A stretch of DNA of 64,000 bases from Larix kaempferi (lineage: Eukaryota > Streptophyta > Pinopsida > Pinales > Pinaceae), in NCBI GenBank assembly GCA_027924585.1, contig BSBM01000036.1, positions 7,743,001 through 7,807,000 of the forward strand. The letters run 5' to 3'. Under the pieces are notes generated by a model. The model did no database searches and was not told where the DNA came from. It was given only the letters and a program-made list of their open reading frames with translations. Both the position numbers and the translations under genes were made by a program. Below, piece by piece: positions 32,007-42,420 of the stretch (the first letter of the stretch is position 1; every line of letters starts with the position of its first letter).

Positions 32007-34652
32007 TTATTCTAGGGATAGAGACTCCTTAGGATACAACCCAGCATGGGGGTTGTGCAAAGGAAGGCCTTCAGAGTCGGTTTCAGTACGAACAGGAAGT
32101 TCCTCTGTCCGTGTGTCCATGTGATGTTTGAGAATGGCGGGGTCGAACCCAGGCATTCCGGTAGAGGGCCAAGCAAAGACATCACGGTACTCTTGGAAGA
32201 GTTGGTGGTAGTTCTCGATCTCCTGCGCGCTGCAGGAGGCTCCTAAAGTGATGACTTCAGGGGTCCCAATTGTAGCTTTAACATCTGAGAACTGTGAGGG
32301 ATGAATGGGACGTTGTTTCTGACGAATGGGGGGTATATCAGGCCATGTGTCAATGTGGTGCTCTATAATGGCGGGGTCAAGACCAGGCATTTCGGTATAG
32401 GACCAGGCAAAGACATCACGGAATTCTCTGAAAAGGTTGATGTAGTCCTCAATCTCTTGTTTACTGCAGAATGCTCCTAAAGTGATGAGTTCAGGGGCAC
32501 GTCCAGGGGCAGCGATATCAACTTGGATGACAGGTGAGATGTTGGCCATGTTACCTTCCTCGAAGGCATCAGGAGCAAGAATAGGGTCCTTGAACCAGTC
32601 GACCTTGGTGGGGAGGAAGTCTTTGGATTCAACCGCATATTGGGTAGCGGAGCTAGAGGAAGACGCTTCTGGGATGAAGTAGGAACGATGATGCATATCA
32701 TCCCAGGGATAATCTGGGGCGGTAAGGGCCTCAAGAATCTCCTCATCGGTACGGAAAGTTTGCGTCGTCAAATCAGTTGACGAGGGGGTAGTGGTTGAAG
32801 AGATCATATAGATGATATTAACCTCTCCAGAAGGGGGAGAAACCGGGGGGTAGATCTCCTCAATGGTGGGTGGTGCCGTCTCAAGATCCAGATTGTTCAT
32901 CTCATAGAGAGCCGCTCTGTAATCCGGGAGATCGGGACAATGATGGGAGTAATGCCCATAAACACCGCATATGGCACAGGGGTGGTTGGTACGCAGGGAT
33001 TTGTCTTTAGGCTTAGGAGTGGGGTTTAGTTCGACAACCGGGATGTTGGGGTCATCGTCGAGCATCTGCATGTGCTTCTGTAGGGCTGGTAACTGTGGAC
33101 ACTGGTGAGTTGCATGGCCCAACTCGTCGCACAATGAGCATTTGGGAGGAGCACAAAATACTGGAGGGTTTTTTACTGTCTTGGGAGGTGGTACAGCAGT
33201 ATAAGGTTGGGGACCCCGGCCCCCAGTGGGTTTGGGAGTAGGAGGAGGAGTCGTGGAGGACGAAGGGGTAGAGACACCGGGAGGTGGCTGAGTGGTAGTA
33301 GCCATGGGTTGCACCGGTTGGAGGACGACGTCTGGTGTCGGCGGGCGAACGGGAGGCGAAAGATACCATACGGTTAATCCCAGAGTTAACCCAGGGAGGC
33401 TAAGGGTAGCCATGACCGGGGCGCTTACTACTCCCGATGGAGGGACTAGGAAGGGGATCGTATGGATAGGTGTAACACCAATGTGGCTAGGTACCAATGG
33501 TGGTTTTGGCAACAAGGGTGGTTGATTGTTAGGTGTCTGGTTGTCGTGGGACAAGTTACATAAGTCAGACACTTCGGGCGTAGATGACGGGGGAGGAATA
33601 GATTGAACGGTGGAGGTCATCGGCGCGTCTGAGTAGACTCCAGGTCCCGTAGAGGAAACAAACGAGGTGATGGCACGAGAAACAGGTTGTTCAACCATGG
33701 GGAGAACATTTTCAAGTGCCGCGGGAGCACTAGGATCATAGTAGGTGAGCTGGTCAACCTTAACCACACATCCCTCATGGGGGAACATCATGGTGCGAAA
33801 GACGGAAGAGGCAACCTCCCGCATGGCATACATGTAGCTGCGACCAAGTAAAAGGTTATAATCCAATTGGGCATTGATGACCTCGATGTCAATAAGGACG
33901 GTTTTACCACCTAACTGGACGGGGACATTGGCTAGGAGGCCTTGGGGCTGAGCCGAACGACCGTTGTAGGCACGTAACACAGTGGTGGACTGCTGGAGAG
34001 GAGGGGATCCCAACTTCTGCCATACGAATGTAGACATAACGCATGTGGAGGCACCTTCATCGATGATGCATCGATGGATGACAAGATTCCGAACGGAAAC
34101 AGAAACTTGGAATGCTAAGGAGGAAGGCAGGCGTGGCTCGGATTGGTCCAAATCAAATGCCATTAAATTCGAATCAGTTGGGTCAATCCCCCCAATGGCG
34201 GAGAGTAAAGTCTTGCGCTGGGAAGGGCAGTTCTTCAAGACCTCTAACGCAGACATGGCTGCGGGAGATTGGGCTAGGTCGTCTACAATGTTGTAGTTTG
34301 ACGCAGCGCGCGCATTGGGGTTATTGTTGATACGGCGAAGTGGGAAACGAGGGGATTTGGGAGTGCCATCTAGTGGGGGTGGAGGTATACGTAACGCCTG
34401 ATCAGTGGGATGGGAGTTAGTGGGTTTATCCATGGGAGGGGCTTCAGAGGTGGAGCCGTATTAATTCCGACGGGTCTGGAGATTGACGTCAGCAGATGAC
34501 ATCATCAGCAAGTGATGGGTACCTGAGTCAAACATAGGTTGATCAGGAGCAGCGTACGTGATCTGCTGTTGGGGTTGCACATTGGCTTGTGGGGGAGCCA
34601 ACGGCTGAGTGTTCACTACGCCTTGGGTTGGTAAGGGGTTTTGTAGCACCAA
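32007..34652 (-). pseudogene. Protease with two extra zinc knuckles and an RT/INT remnant
   Basis: One frame with a single TAA at 34461; the main open part is 34433-32007 (808 codons). Order: linker (ARAASNYNIV), protease IIDEGASTCVM with LDYNLLLGRSY, a Pro/Ser-rich stretch, knuckle CSLCDELGHATHQC, knuckle CAICGVYGHYSHHC, then the pre-RT block FRDVFAWSYTEMPG present twice in tandem (32510-32280 and 32290-32050). It ends with HNPHAGLYPK, which equals the C-terminus of INT in element 1. RT, RNase H and INT are thus deleted, and the frame is fused across the gap. Knuckles after a protease are unusual. It probably served as a gag-PR product. Confidence 0.82.
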
Positions 34653-36700
34653 AGGGGGTTGCTGAGGTTGGGGGGGTTGGGCGGTGCTTGGGGAGCCGCA
34701 TGCCCTTGGCGATGGGCCTCATCAACCCAGAGTTGCCGAGCTCGCTCCAAGTGTGGGAAAGCGTGTGTGTAGTGGTCGTATACCCCGCAGATAGAACAAG
34801 GATGGTTTGTTCGCAAATTGGGGTTTTTGGCCTGCTTGGGCGGGCGATCAGGGTTTTGATTAGCGGGGGCCGCATTGGTGTTGTCGGGGGGATTATCCGG
34901 TTGACCGGCTTGATCTGCAGGTTGGTTATTCCCACGATTACGGCCCTTGCCGCGGTTCTGTTGGCCCTGGTTGCGTTGGTTGTTCTGGTTTTGCTGCGGC
35001 ATCTGTTGGGCGTAGACTTGCCCCTGGGCAGCAGGTGGATTCTGAGGTTGCGCAGCTGCTAGAGCAGGCTGCGGTGGATGATATGCAGGTGGATGCTGAG
35101 CAGGTGCAGCAACTTGAGGAGGTTGCTGATATGACTGCGGAGCAGGTTGTGGGTGTGCCGCAGGGGCTTCCTGGGGCAGATAATAAGCGGGTTGGGCTTG
35201 TGAAGGCGCAGGAGCTGGGGCAGCTTGTTGATGGTAGTAAGGCTGAGGTGCGACTGGGGGAGCATAAGCAGGAGTCGCATAACCGAAGCACTGAGGTGGA
35301 CATGAGGGTCCATGGGAATGGTGATGTGTCATGGGAGCATACAAGTTGGTTACTCCAGACTGTGAAGTAGCCCGCGAAAGGTCGGGGCCAGGGGTAGGAC
35401 GTGCTATGGAAAATGGTTGGGGATGCGAAGAAACACGGCCAATGATACCGTCTGCAGCGTGGGATGCCCCCGGCGCATCGTGCTGGGAGGACTCACCACG
35501 AGGGGCGTCAGGTATAATGGTATAAAGGTAACCCGACTGGGCGTAAATGAGGTTGAACTATTGGGCCTTAAGGATGGCTTCTTCTTCAGACTGGGGTCTT
35601 TCTGATGCCACATCCTTAGCAATAACAGGGAGAAGGGATTTGAGGAACCAATCTAGGAAGATACGGTCGTCTAGTTTGATCTTGCATAAGCTACGGCGTC
35701 GACGCCACTCGTGGATGTGGTCCGTGATATGGGTAGCCGTGTTTTGTCTACAAGATAGGAGGATCTCAACGCCCACGTCATAGCGGACAGGCAACTGGAA
35801 GAACTGCAAGGTCGAGGAAAGGGAAGCAAAGGTGGCGTGCGTCCCATGAGGTTGCTCGATATACCACTTGGCTGCAGATCCAGTGAAGGTGCGCTGTAAG
35901 AGACGGAGGCGAACAGAGTCGTCCACGATGGAGTTAGAGGAACACCATAGGTGGAAAGACATGATATGGTTTTGTGGGTCCTCACCTGCCTTACCCTCAA
36001 ACTTAGGGATGTCAGAGGGGAGCTTGGTAGGCATATGAGGCCATGTAGGGTCGTGTCGAATAGGATCGTTGGTCAATCTGGCCAGGTCTGGTAGGTTGAG
36101 GCTAGCCATGAATGGCAAACTGGAGGCAGGATGTGACACAGTAGTGGGTTGGACCAAGTTGGGGCCAATGCCCCCAAGTGGGGGGACGGGATTTGGGATG
36201 GTGCCCCCAAGTGGGGGAACGAAGGTGGTGGAGGATGGTCCAGCACCACCATGGGTAGTGTGAGCCACTGATGTAGTGGGGATATGGATTCCCGCTGCAG
36301 GAATAGGTACCGTGAGGGGAACGGTAGATGGGGGTCCCATGGAGGGCATACCCAAAATAGGTGTAGTAACTGGTGTAGTGGTGGATGTGCCACCAATGGT
36401 TCCTATATCAAAAGGAGTGGAAGTTGTGCCAGCCATGGGGCTAGTAGGGGCAGTGTAAATAGGGTTTTCAGACTCTTCGTCAGAATCCGAGGTAAAGTAA
36501 GGAGCGTCAATATCTGGTGACGGAGTCCTATGTCGTTGACGAGTGGAGTCAAGTGACAAGGCTCTAGATCTGTGATGAGTGGTATCAACGGATGATGATC
36601 GGAATCTATGACGGGTGGTGTCAAGTGAACCGTGCTGTGGGGGCTCGCCCCTGAGGCGCCGAGAATGTCTCGGGGACTCAATGGTGACAAATGGTGTCAA
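34616..36700 (-). pseudogene. gag: gag of element 2
   Basis: The frame from 36700 starts MTPFVTIESP, has three Arg/Ser-rich repeats (DTTRHRF, DTTHHRS, DSTRQRH), then a Gly/Pro linker and the gag core (LTNDPIRHDPTWP, IPKFEGKAGEDPQNH, HLWCSSNS, HIHEWRRRR). A TAG at 35558 is the only stop before 34616. The C-terminal part is rich in Pro, Gln and Ala and holds one knuckle-like CSICGVYDHYTHAF in which the last Cys is Phe. A frameshift near 34640 leads into the protease frame. It is the particle protein, matching element 1 strongly. Confidence 0.87.
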
Positions 36701-38194
36701 ATCTCTGTGGGTTGAGGTGAGTAGAAAAACAGCTCAAAAATGCCTAATGCAATCGAGTGTGCAGAAAGAGAGCTAAAAAAAAAAACAAGGCACTCAGGCC
36801 AACAACCAACTCAAAACACCTACTGCAACAACTGTGCTATAATAGGTGGAGTATCAACAAAGATGGTCAGAATACCAACAAGCAGCAGGTTTCCTAGAAA
36901 CAGAAAATGGTGGACTCACTAGACCAAAGGGAGGTAAAGGAGCATGCAAACACCTAACTAAAAGTATTCTGACTCAACTAAACATATCCTCTGCAAGGTG
37001 ATGAAATCCAAGTCAGACAATATGAGTAGAAAAGCCAAGTGGCTATGATATCCCCCTACCGGGAGGGACACCGGGTAGTCAATCCTAGAAGAATGGAAAC
37101 TAAGATACCCCGTTCATGACACGTCCAGAAAGGTGAATCTGCCGTTTAGTTCGTTGACCGCAATACCCCTATACAGGGATATCCCGCGAACCGCGAAAGG
37201 TAGCCCTTCGGTTACTGAATGGAGTGCGGTATTCCACTCAGGCCTCCGGAACCAGTCTCCCGACTTCAACCCTCCTAAGGGAGAGGCCCTCTGATAAACT
37301 GGTCGTGACCGTGCCAAAAAGTACTAGGGGATTTTGGTTCCCTATTTGGACAACAACTATGTCTCAAGTGAAAGTAACCGAGGGGTGTTATTGGAAGCCT
37401 ATCCCCCCGATCCTACCTAACTACAATGATTCTTTGTGTTCCCCAAGTGGGGTTAGAATGTTGGTTTAGTTAGGTACTTTTTAAGGCTCACTTGATTTAT
37501 GTGACAGAGTGTGTGCTTGTGAGGTTATGAACCCAAAATAGAAGTGCCACAAGAGGGGCAACTTCTAATTATCAATAATGCTGGAATTGAAACTTTAACT
37601 TGCAAAATTTTCTGAATTAAAAATAATGAAATTTTGAAAAGATTATGTAAAGGGAACAAAAATTATGTTGCAGAAAGGCTGTAAGGAAGTGGGACTGCAG
37701 GTAGGACAGAGGGCTGTTCAGATGCAGAAAATATTGCAGCAAAAAGGGGCTGGGCTCAAAACAGGAAAAATGCAGAAATCAGACCGCGGGTCTGTGGCGA
37801 ATCAGAACAGGCAGACCGCGGGTTTGAGGGAAACAGACGCGGTCAGGTCGCGGATTTCGGGCCAACAGATGCAGTCGGGATGCAGGAAATAGGGAAAAAG
37901 ACGCAGTCAGGTCGCGGAAAAAAGGATAACAGACGCAGTCGGGACACGGGAAAATGGCCGACAGGCGCAGTCAGATCGCAGCAAACAGGCTGATTAGCCG
38001 CGGCCGGATCGCAGGTAACAGACTTGAATCCGCCGGTAGGGCATCGGAAACCGTCTGAGAGCCGCGGTCGGGTCGCAGGTAAAGGCCTGAAAGACGCGGT
38101 CGGGACGCGACTGCAGAGGGAAAAAGCGCGGTGTGCGACGGCCGAAAAGGACAGCCGAAAAGAAAAAATTAAAAACGAAACCAGAAATTCAAAA
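36701..38194 (-). other. 5' leader of element 2
   Basis: About 1.5 kb between the primer site and gag without a supported gene. At 37780-38130 (plus orientation) it holds many GCGGTC-GGGA-CGCGG type repeats, some palindromic (AGACCGCGGGTCT at about 37782). They are related to the array at 29340-29625. Confidence 0.6.
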
Positions 38195-38210
38195 TCTAGG
38201 GGAGTCGCCA
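38195..38210 (-). other. Primer binding site of element 2
   Basis: The minus strand reads TGGCGACTCCCCTAGA four bases after the 5' LTR, the same class as the site at 14859-14877. Confidence 0.75.
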
Positions 38211-38214
38211 AAAC

Positions 38215-38959
38215 TATGGCTAGGGTTTTACCCCTAGCTTGTGCAAATGAGCACCTACTAAGGAGAATGGACTCCTTAGTAGCAGTTCAGTAAATGTAAA
38301 TAATTAAGTTAAAACAGAAATTAAATTACTTCTAAAACATGCATAAAACATAAACATCAAATTTAAAGAATGGCTTTTTCTATTGATGTTACCTTCAATG
38401 TAAAGGTTTGATGAAGCCCTTTGCAGTGTCCAAGAGGATGCTCCAAGCTTCAATATGCTCCTTCTCCTTCTCCAATGGTGGGGATGGGCCAAAAGTGGCT
38501 CTCAAGGTGAAAGTAGTTCAATGATGAACTAGGGTTTCGAGAGAGATTTTGGCAGAGTAAGGGTGCTTGTGATTGTGGATATGGAATAAGGGATCTCCAT
38601 CACCTATTTATAGTTTTTTGGTGGTGGAGTGTTGACCCATGGTTTTAGGAAACACATGGTTTTGAGCAGCTGTATAGGGTTTTTTCCTCCTTTTCCTCAT
38701 TATTTTATATTTTTTATTCCCTTTTTAGGGGATTTTTGCTATTTTTGAGGAATTTTGGATATTTTTGGAGGAAAAAGGGGTTTTTTGGCCTTTTTTAGGC
38801 TATTTTGATGGTTTTGTGGCCTTTTGGAGGCATTTTAGGCCCTTTGGAGGCTTTTTAATGGGATTTTTTTGGGATTTTAAGGGAAATATGGTAGGAAAAT
38901 GGACAAATGAGCCATATAATGTGGTAGATGAGGTAGTGAACACTTTTTGGGTGTTAACA
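38215..38959 (-). repeat. 5' LTR of element 2
   Basis: 745 bp, starting TGTTAACACCC at 38959 on the minus strand. It matches the 3' LTR except for scattered substitutions and the missing 31-bp duplicate. TATA box at 38612-38604. Confidence 0.93.
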
Positions 38960-39196
38960 CATACCTGCAGCTTTTCATCTTCCAGCCTGTGGCCAGCCCT
39001 CCAGAGCGTCCACGAGCATCCACACCAACAAACTTCCAACCAGGTAGCAATAGTTCCAATGCCCGAACAACCTCCTCACTGCCACCCAAAGTTTCTTGTA
39101 ACAGTATAACATCCGGTTGATTTAAATCCACCAACCTCCGAAGTGACGATTTTTTAATGGGACTCGCCAACCCACGACAGTTGAAAGATAATAATT

Positions 39197-41104
39197 TCAT
39201 ATGAAACCCCCTTCCTGGGTTTTCGCTGCTCTAAGTGCCCATTCGATAGAGGATTGTGTACCCATAACTAAATCAACTTTTGCCCGCTCTTGAGCTATTG
39301 ACAAATGAGATTTTCGGCCCCGCCCTTTCCCCCCAACACTAAAAGCCACTTCAGAAAGTCCCTTACCCCCTGAGCCATCAGCAGTGATCACCCTATTTCG
39401 GAGAGCATATCGGATACTACGTCCAGAGCTGGGAGAGTGTTTAGTAGAAACAATGGACGGTGTGTATACACTATCCGAAACAGAACAAGGAGCTACAGGA
39501 CAAATAGCAGATCTGACCGGAGGAAATGTCCCAAGACAATCCTCCCCCAAAACCATAGGGTCATTAAGTAAAGAAACAGCAGAGGATAAGTGATGAGACA
39601 AACCCGAGTTGTTCGAAGTTGAGCCCCGACGGATAGTTAACAGCTCCTGTAGCTTCCTGGAGGCTGCCCGCGTCAATGGTGTCGTGGTACCCATATTTGC
39701 CCCTGCTTCAGCCGATTCCTTGTTCCCAAGGACATCCAAACCAATGTTCGCCATTGTTACCGAATGTTCCTTGGATCCCTGCTGCCCACTCAGTGCGTCG
39801 GGTACCACCGGAGAATGTTCTGCCCATTTGCCAAATGGAGGCTCGAAAGTTTCATCTCCCATCGCCAATGTGCTCACCACCTTCTCATTGCAATCAGCAG
39901 CTGCTGCCACGACCTTCGGTCTGCTACCTCTAAATGATAATGGGCAACAGGCAACCAAATGTCCATAAGTGTGACAGCGGTGGCATCTAAACGGCACACC
40001 CACATAGTCCAGAATTTGAACGAATGCCCCATCCTTCATTTGTACATTGATCTCAGCCGTTAACCCCAGTCGAAGATCGATGTTAACCAAGATCTTTGCC
40101 ACTGTATAAATGCCTGTTTCAATATGGGAGTAATCAGAGCATACATAGTCTCCAAGGTAGTTCCCAATCGCTGCAAACCGTGTTTCATTCCATAGGTGCA
40201 TGGGAAACCCAGGGAGCTTCACCCATAGCGGTTCTTTGTCGATTTTCTCCTGTTTGGAATCGAAGAAAGGAGACCAATGTTTCAGGATGATAGGGACGCC
40301 CAACATTGACCAATGTCGGCGTAAGACTGCATCAACCTCCCCAATATTCGACAGTATGAAGGTGAACCATCCTTTCGTTAATACCCGAACAATAGGTGCA
40401 GTAGCCACGATGTCTTTCCACTGCTCGGCTGCCCATCGCTGGAGGGATCCTTGTCCAAGTCTCTTACCACGGACATGTCCAACTACTGCAATTTGAGTGA
40501 AATCCTCTGCCTCCTCAATCGAGACATCCACGCCCAGCACAAGCTTATCCTTCCTCTTCCGTTCCTTGACCTTTTTAGCAGTATTTTTGTGTGATTCTGC
40601 CTTCGTAGAAACCCCTGCTCGAGGAACTAGTAGGGATGCATCTACAGGTAGAGTATCTCCACCACCAGTAGCTCCTGCTAAATGTCCACTGGAAGAGTAA
40701 CCCAATCCACCGCTACCCTGTCCCCTGTCATCAGAATCACAAAATTCCACTGACCTAACCAAATTCCCAACGGATAATGTGTCCAAACCGCCACCCTGGT
40801 CCTTCCTCCGTCTGCCACTTCTAGCCAGTGTATCAATCCCCTCCACACGTGAGGCATCCGAGCAGGTTGGGAAGTTTGTGAAAGTCCCCAATTGTGGTTG
40901 TAGTGTCCGCCCTAAAAGGTCTGCCAAGTCTGGCCGGTCATCCGAGGGCCCAGGAAAAAACCCTGTCCCCCTGCCTGTCAAGAGTGATCCCATTGATGCC
41001 CTCGACCCAGAGGCCGCAGCATTGATTGTTCCAAGATCGAAAATCCCTCTGGCACATTCTCCATCCGAGGTGTAGTCCACCTCCTGCTCATAACTACTCG
41101 CCAT
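39197..41104 (-). CDS. LINE ORF1: RNA-binding protein, DUF4283-like with zinc knuckle
   Basis: An uninterrupted frame of up to 669 codons. I prefer the start at 41104 (MASSYEQ) to the ATG at 41206, because the extra 34 residues are hydrophobic and unlike LINE ORF1. The order is an acidic/Gly-rich N-terminus, a Lys-rich segment (KKVKERKRKDK), a DUF4283-like region (GWFTFILSN, LWVKLPGFPMHLWN) and a zinc knuckle CHRCHTYGHLVACC with canonical C-X2-C-X4-H-X4-C spacing (about 39980-39940). A Ser-rich tail follows. Such proteins bind LINE RNA in ribonucleoprotein particles. Its stop overlaps the ORF2 start as ATGA. Confidence 0.88.
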   Translation of the reverse strand: MASSYEQEVDYTSDGECARGIFDLGTINAAASGSRASMGSLLTGRGTGFFPGPSDDRPDLADLLGRTLQPQLGTFTNFPTCSDASRVEGIDTLARSGRRRKDQGGGLDTLSVGNLVRSVEFCDSDDRGQGSGGLGYSSSGHLAGATGGGDTLPVDASLLVPRAGVSTKAESHKNTAKKVKERKRKDKLVLGVDVSIEEAEDFTQIAVVGHVRGKRLGQGSLQRWAAEQWKDIVATAPIVRVLTKGWFTFILSNIGEVDAVLRRHWSMLGVPIILKHWSPFFDSKQEKIDKEPLWVKLPGFPMHLWNETRFAAIGNYLGDYVCSDYSHIETGIYTVAKILVNIDLRLGLTAEINVQMKDGAFVQILDYVGVPFRCHRCHTYGHLVACCPLSFRGSRPKVVAAAADCNEKVVSTLAMGDETFEPPFGKWAEHSPVVPDALSGQQGSKEHSVTMANIGLDVLGNKESAEAGANMGTTTPLTRAASRKLQELLTIRRGSTSNNSGLSHHLSSAVSLLNDPMVLGEDCLGTFPPVRSAICPVAPCSVSDSVYTPSIVSTKHSPSSGRSIRYALRNRVITADGSGGKGLSEVAFSVGGKGRGRKSHLSIAQERAKVDLVMGTQSSIEWALRAAKTQEGGFI

Positions 41105-41667
41105 AATGCCCCAGATCAACAGGGCTGACAAACCCCAGATCCCAATCCCCAATCCACCGTACAAAATGCCCACTATCTTCACCACCCAATCCACCAATAT
41201 CCCCAATCAACTCCGAATAGCCACGGTCACAGCAAGGGCATCTGCAATCCCCGTCAGTATTCCACCTAGCTCCAAAAATCAGTCAAAGATCAGCAATGCC
41301 AGCCAATTCCATTGAATGCCCAGATCTCCAGAATCAGAAACCCTGTAAGTCAATCCCGACTCAACACTCAAATCCTGAAAACCCAACGTTCTTGGATCTC
41401 ATCTTATACCAGCGTTATCAACGATCAGCTACCGTAATCTTGGAGCTCGCCATCCTGTCAAAGGTCTGGGCGATAATGAAAAAGATCATCTGCATATGCT
41501 ACGCAGTATCTGGTCTCCTGTTCACGCACCACAGCATCCTCCTCCACAATGGGTAAAGTATGAAGGTCGTCCAGCGCACTCAGAATCCCTCCAATATTTC
41601 TGCAACGTACACTCGATGCACTATCTTGGAGCTCTCATTCATCCCTCGCTCATTTTCACTTGTATAT

Positions 41668-41890
41668 ATTTATTCATATCCTTTATTAAATATTTATGCC
41701 ATCCTAATTTTCCAACATCATTTATTATCCCCATTATTCCAAATCCCAAAGCTTCCACCCCAAACCTAGGAAACTAGTAATTTTCCTCCTTGGCAATTAT
41801 TTGACCCTTAACATCAATTTGACAAACTCTAATGAATATGGCCAATGTGATTAGACCATTGTGACCCAATGCCGAATTTGGGACAGGACA
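41668..41890 (-). repeat. 5' LTR of element 3, part 2
   Basis: Continues the LTR after the LINE and matches 16943-17157. On the minus strand it starts TGTCCTGTCCC at 41890. The 16 bp before it (41652-41667) duplicate 21511-21526. Confidence 0.85.
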
Positions 41891-42420
41891 AATTATAATG
41901 ATTTAATCACAAATAAATATGTTGAATTCGCAAGATGGTAAATAAAATATATCAACACATCACTGGACAAGAAAGACAATTCTTTATACAAAATAACAGC
42001 TAGATACAAGATAGATTTCACATGTTCTCAACTATGACACTGTTCTGAAACTAGATACTGAGTTCCTCCATCTCGGGCCACACACATACACACCTCTTCA
42101 ACACTCCAAAGATCATGCCCAAATAAAACATTCTGATAGTTACTTGGAAAGAAAGGAATGAAGAATGTTGGAAATGAAGACTTCCATATATGGGGGTTTC
42201 AAATGTAGACCTAGGAATAGGGTTTATGGTTTCAATAAGCAAAAGAGAAACATAATGGTTCTTTCTTCTTTTCTCTCCTTCTTCTCATGCTTCCTCTATC
42301 CTCTTTTATACTTTTGGGGAGGCAGTTAGGGAAGTTCCATTAGTTATTTACAAGAAAAGGATAGTTGAATAACCATGAATCTGTTTTTCATGTTTCCTTA
42401 AAAAATTTCTATTTGTTACC
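41891..42420 (-). repeat. Probable continuation of the element 5 LTR
   Basis: It follows element 3 directly after the target duplication. On the minus strand it has a promoter-like TATAAAAGAG (42310-42301), followed by a purine-rich GAGAAGAAGGAGAG leader, as in many plant LTRs. The upstream LTR edge was not found. Confidence 0.4.
42301..42310 (-). promoter_or_regulatory. TATA box, element 5 LTR
   Basis: TATAAAAGAG on the minus strand in a position consistent with an LTR U3/R border. Confidence 0.4.

Larger units (their letters stand above)
25806..38959 (-). mobile_element. Element 2: pol-deleted Tat-lineage LTR retrotransposon
   Basis: Minus strand, 13,154 bp, inserted in the LINE endonuclease with perfect target duplication CATAC (25801-25805 and 38960-38964). 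It has a 5' LTR (38215-38959), primer site, leader, gag, protease region with two extra zinc knuckles, an archaeal-type RNase H ORF, an antisense PMD-like gene, a repeat-rich spacer, a PPT and a 3' LTR (25806-26581). Nearly all of RT, RNase H and INT is missing. The LTRs differ at about ten positions plus a 31-bp duplication by eye, so the insertion is recent and movement depended on proteins from another element. Confidence 0.93.
21871..39200 (-). pseudogene. LINE ORF2: endonuclease-RT-RNase H, split by element 2
   Basis: Translation starts at 39200. The endonuclease begins LLSFNCRGLASP, with LLQET, and is cut at 38965/25805 by element 2. It resumes with GGDLNL (about 25630) and SDHFPI (about 25370). 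RT (25084-23279) shows KAFDRVSW, GLRQGCPLSPLLF and the catalytic FVDD (about 23960). A zinc-binding module with CPLC and HIFVHC lies at about 22720-22670. The C-terminal RNase H has AYFDGSS, NNYAEL, FGDSL and GMADLLS, so all four acidic residues are present. Breaks: TAA at 25559, TGA at 25103 and 23279, and a one-base frameshift between about 22560 and 22375. The protein would nick target DNA and prime reverse transcription there. Confidence 0.92.
21527..41651 (-). mobile_element. Full-length L1-type LINE, interrupted by element 2
   Basis: Minus strand, about 7.0 kb without the 13.15-kb insertion. The 5' end is at 41651 and the 3' end carries an A8 tail at 21534-21527. It is flanked by a perfect 16-bp target duplication ATTTTCACTTGTATAT (21511-21526 and 41652-41667). 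It codes ORF1 with a zinc knuckle and ORF2 with endonuclease, RT, a zinc-binding module and RNase H, the normal layout of plant L1 elements. Confidence 0.93.
15147..41890 (-). mobile_element. Element 3: pol-less LTR retrotransposon, interrupted by a LINE
   Basis: The minus-strand element has a 3' LTR (15147-17157), an internal region (17158-19730) and a 5' LTR split by a LINE (19731-21526 and 41668-41890). It carries a primer site TGGTATCAGAGC matching initiator tRNA-Met and a PPT. The internal region is a single long frame with no RT, INT, protease or zinc knuckle. Element 4 (45376-54313) is a second member. Target duplication: AAGTA/AATTA. Confidence 0.85.

Noticed and set aside
32046-36520. 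Many plus-strand open frames inside element 2
   Set aside because: They are opposite-strand shadows of the GC-rich gag-protease frames and show no conserved motif.
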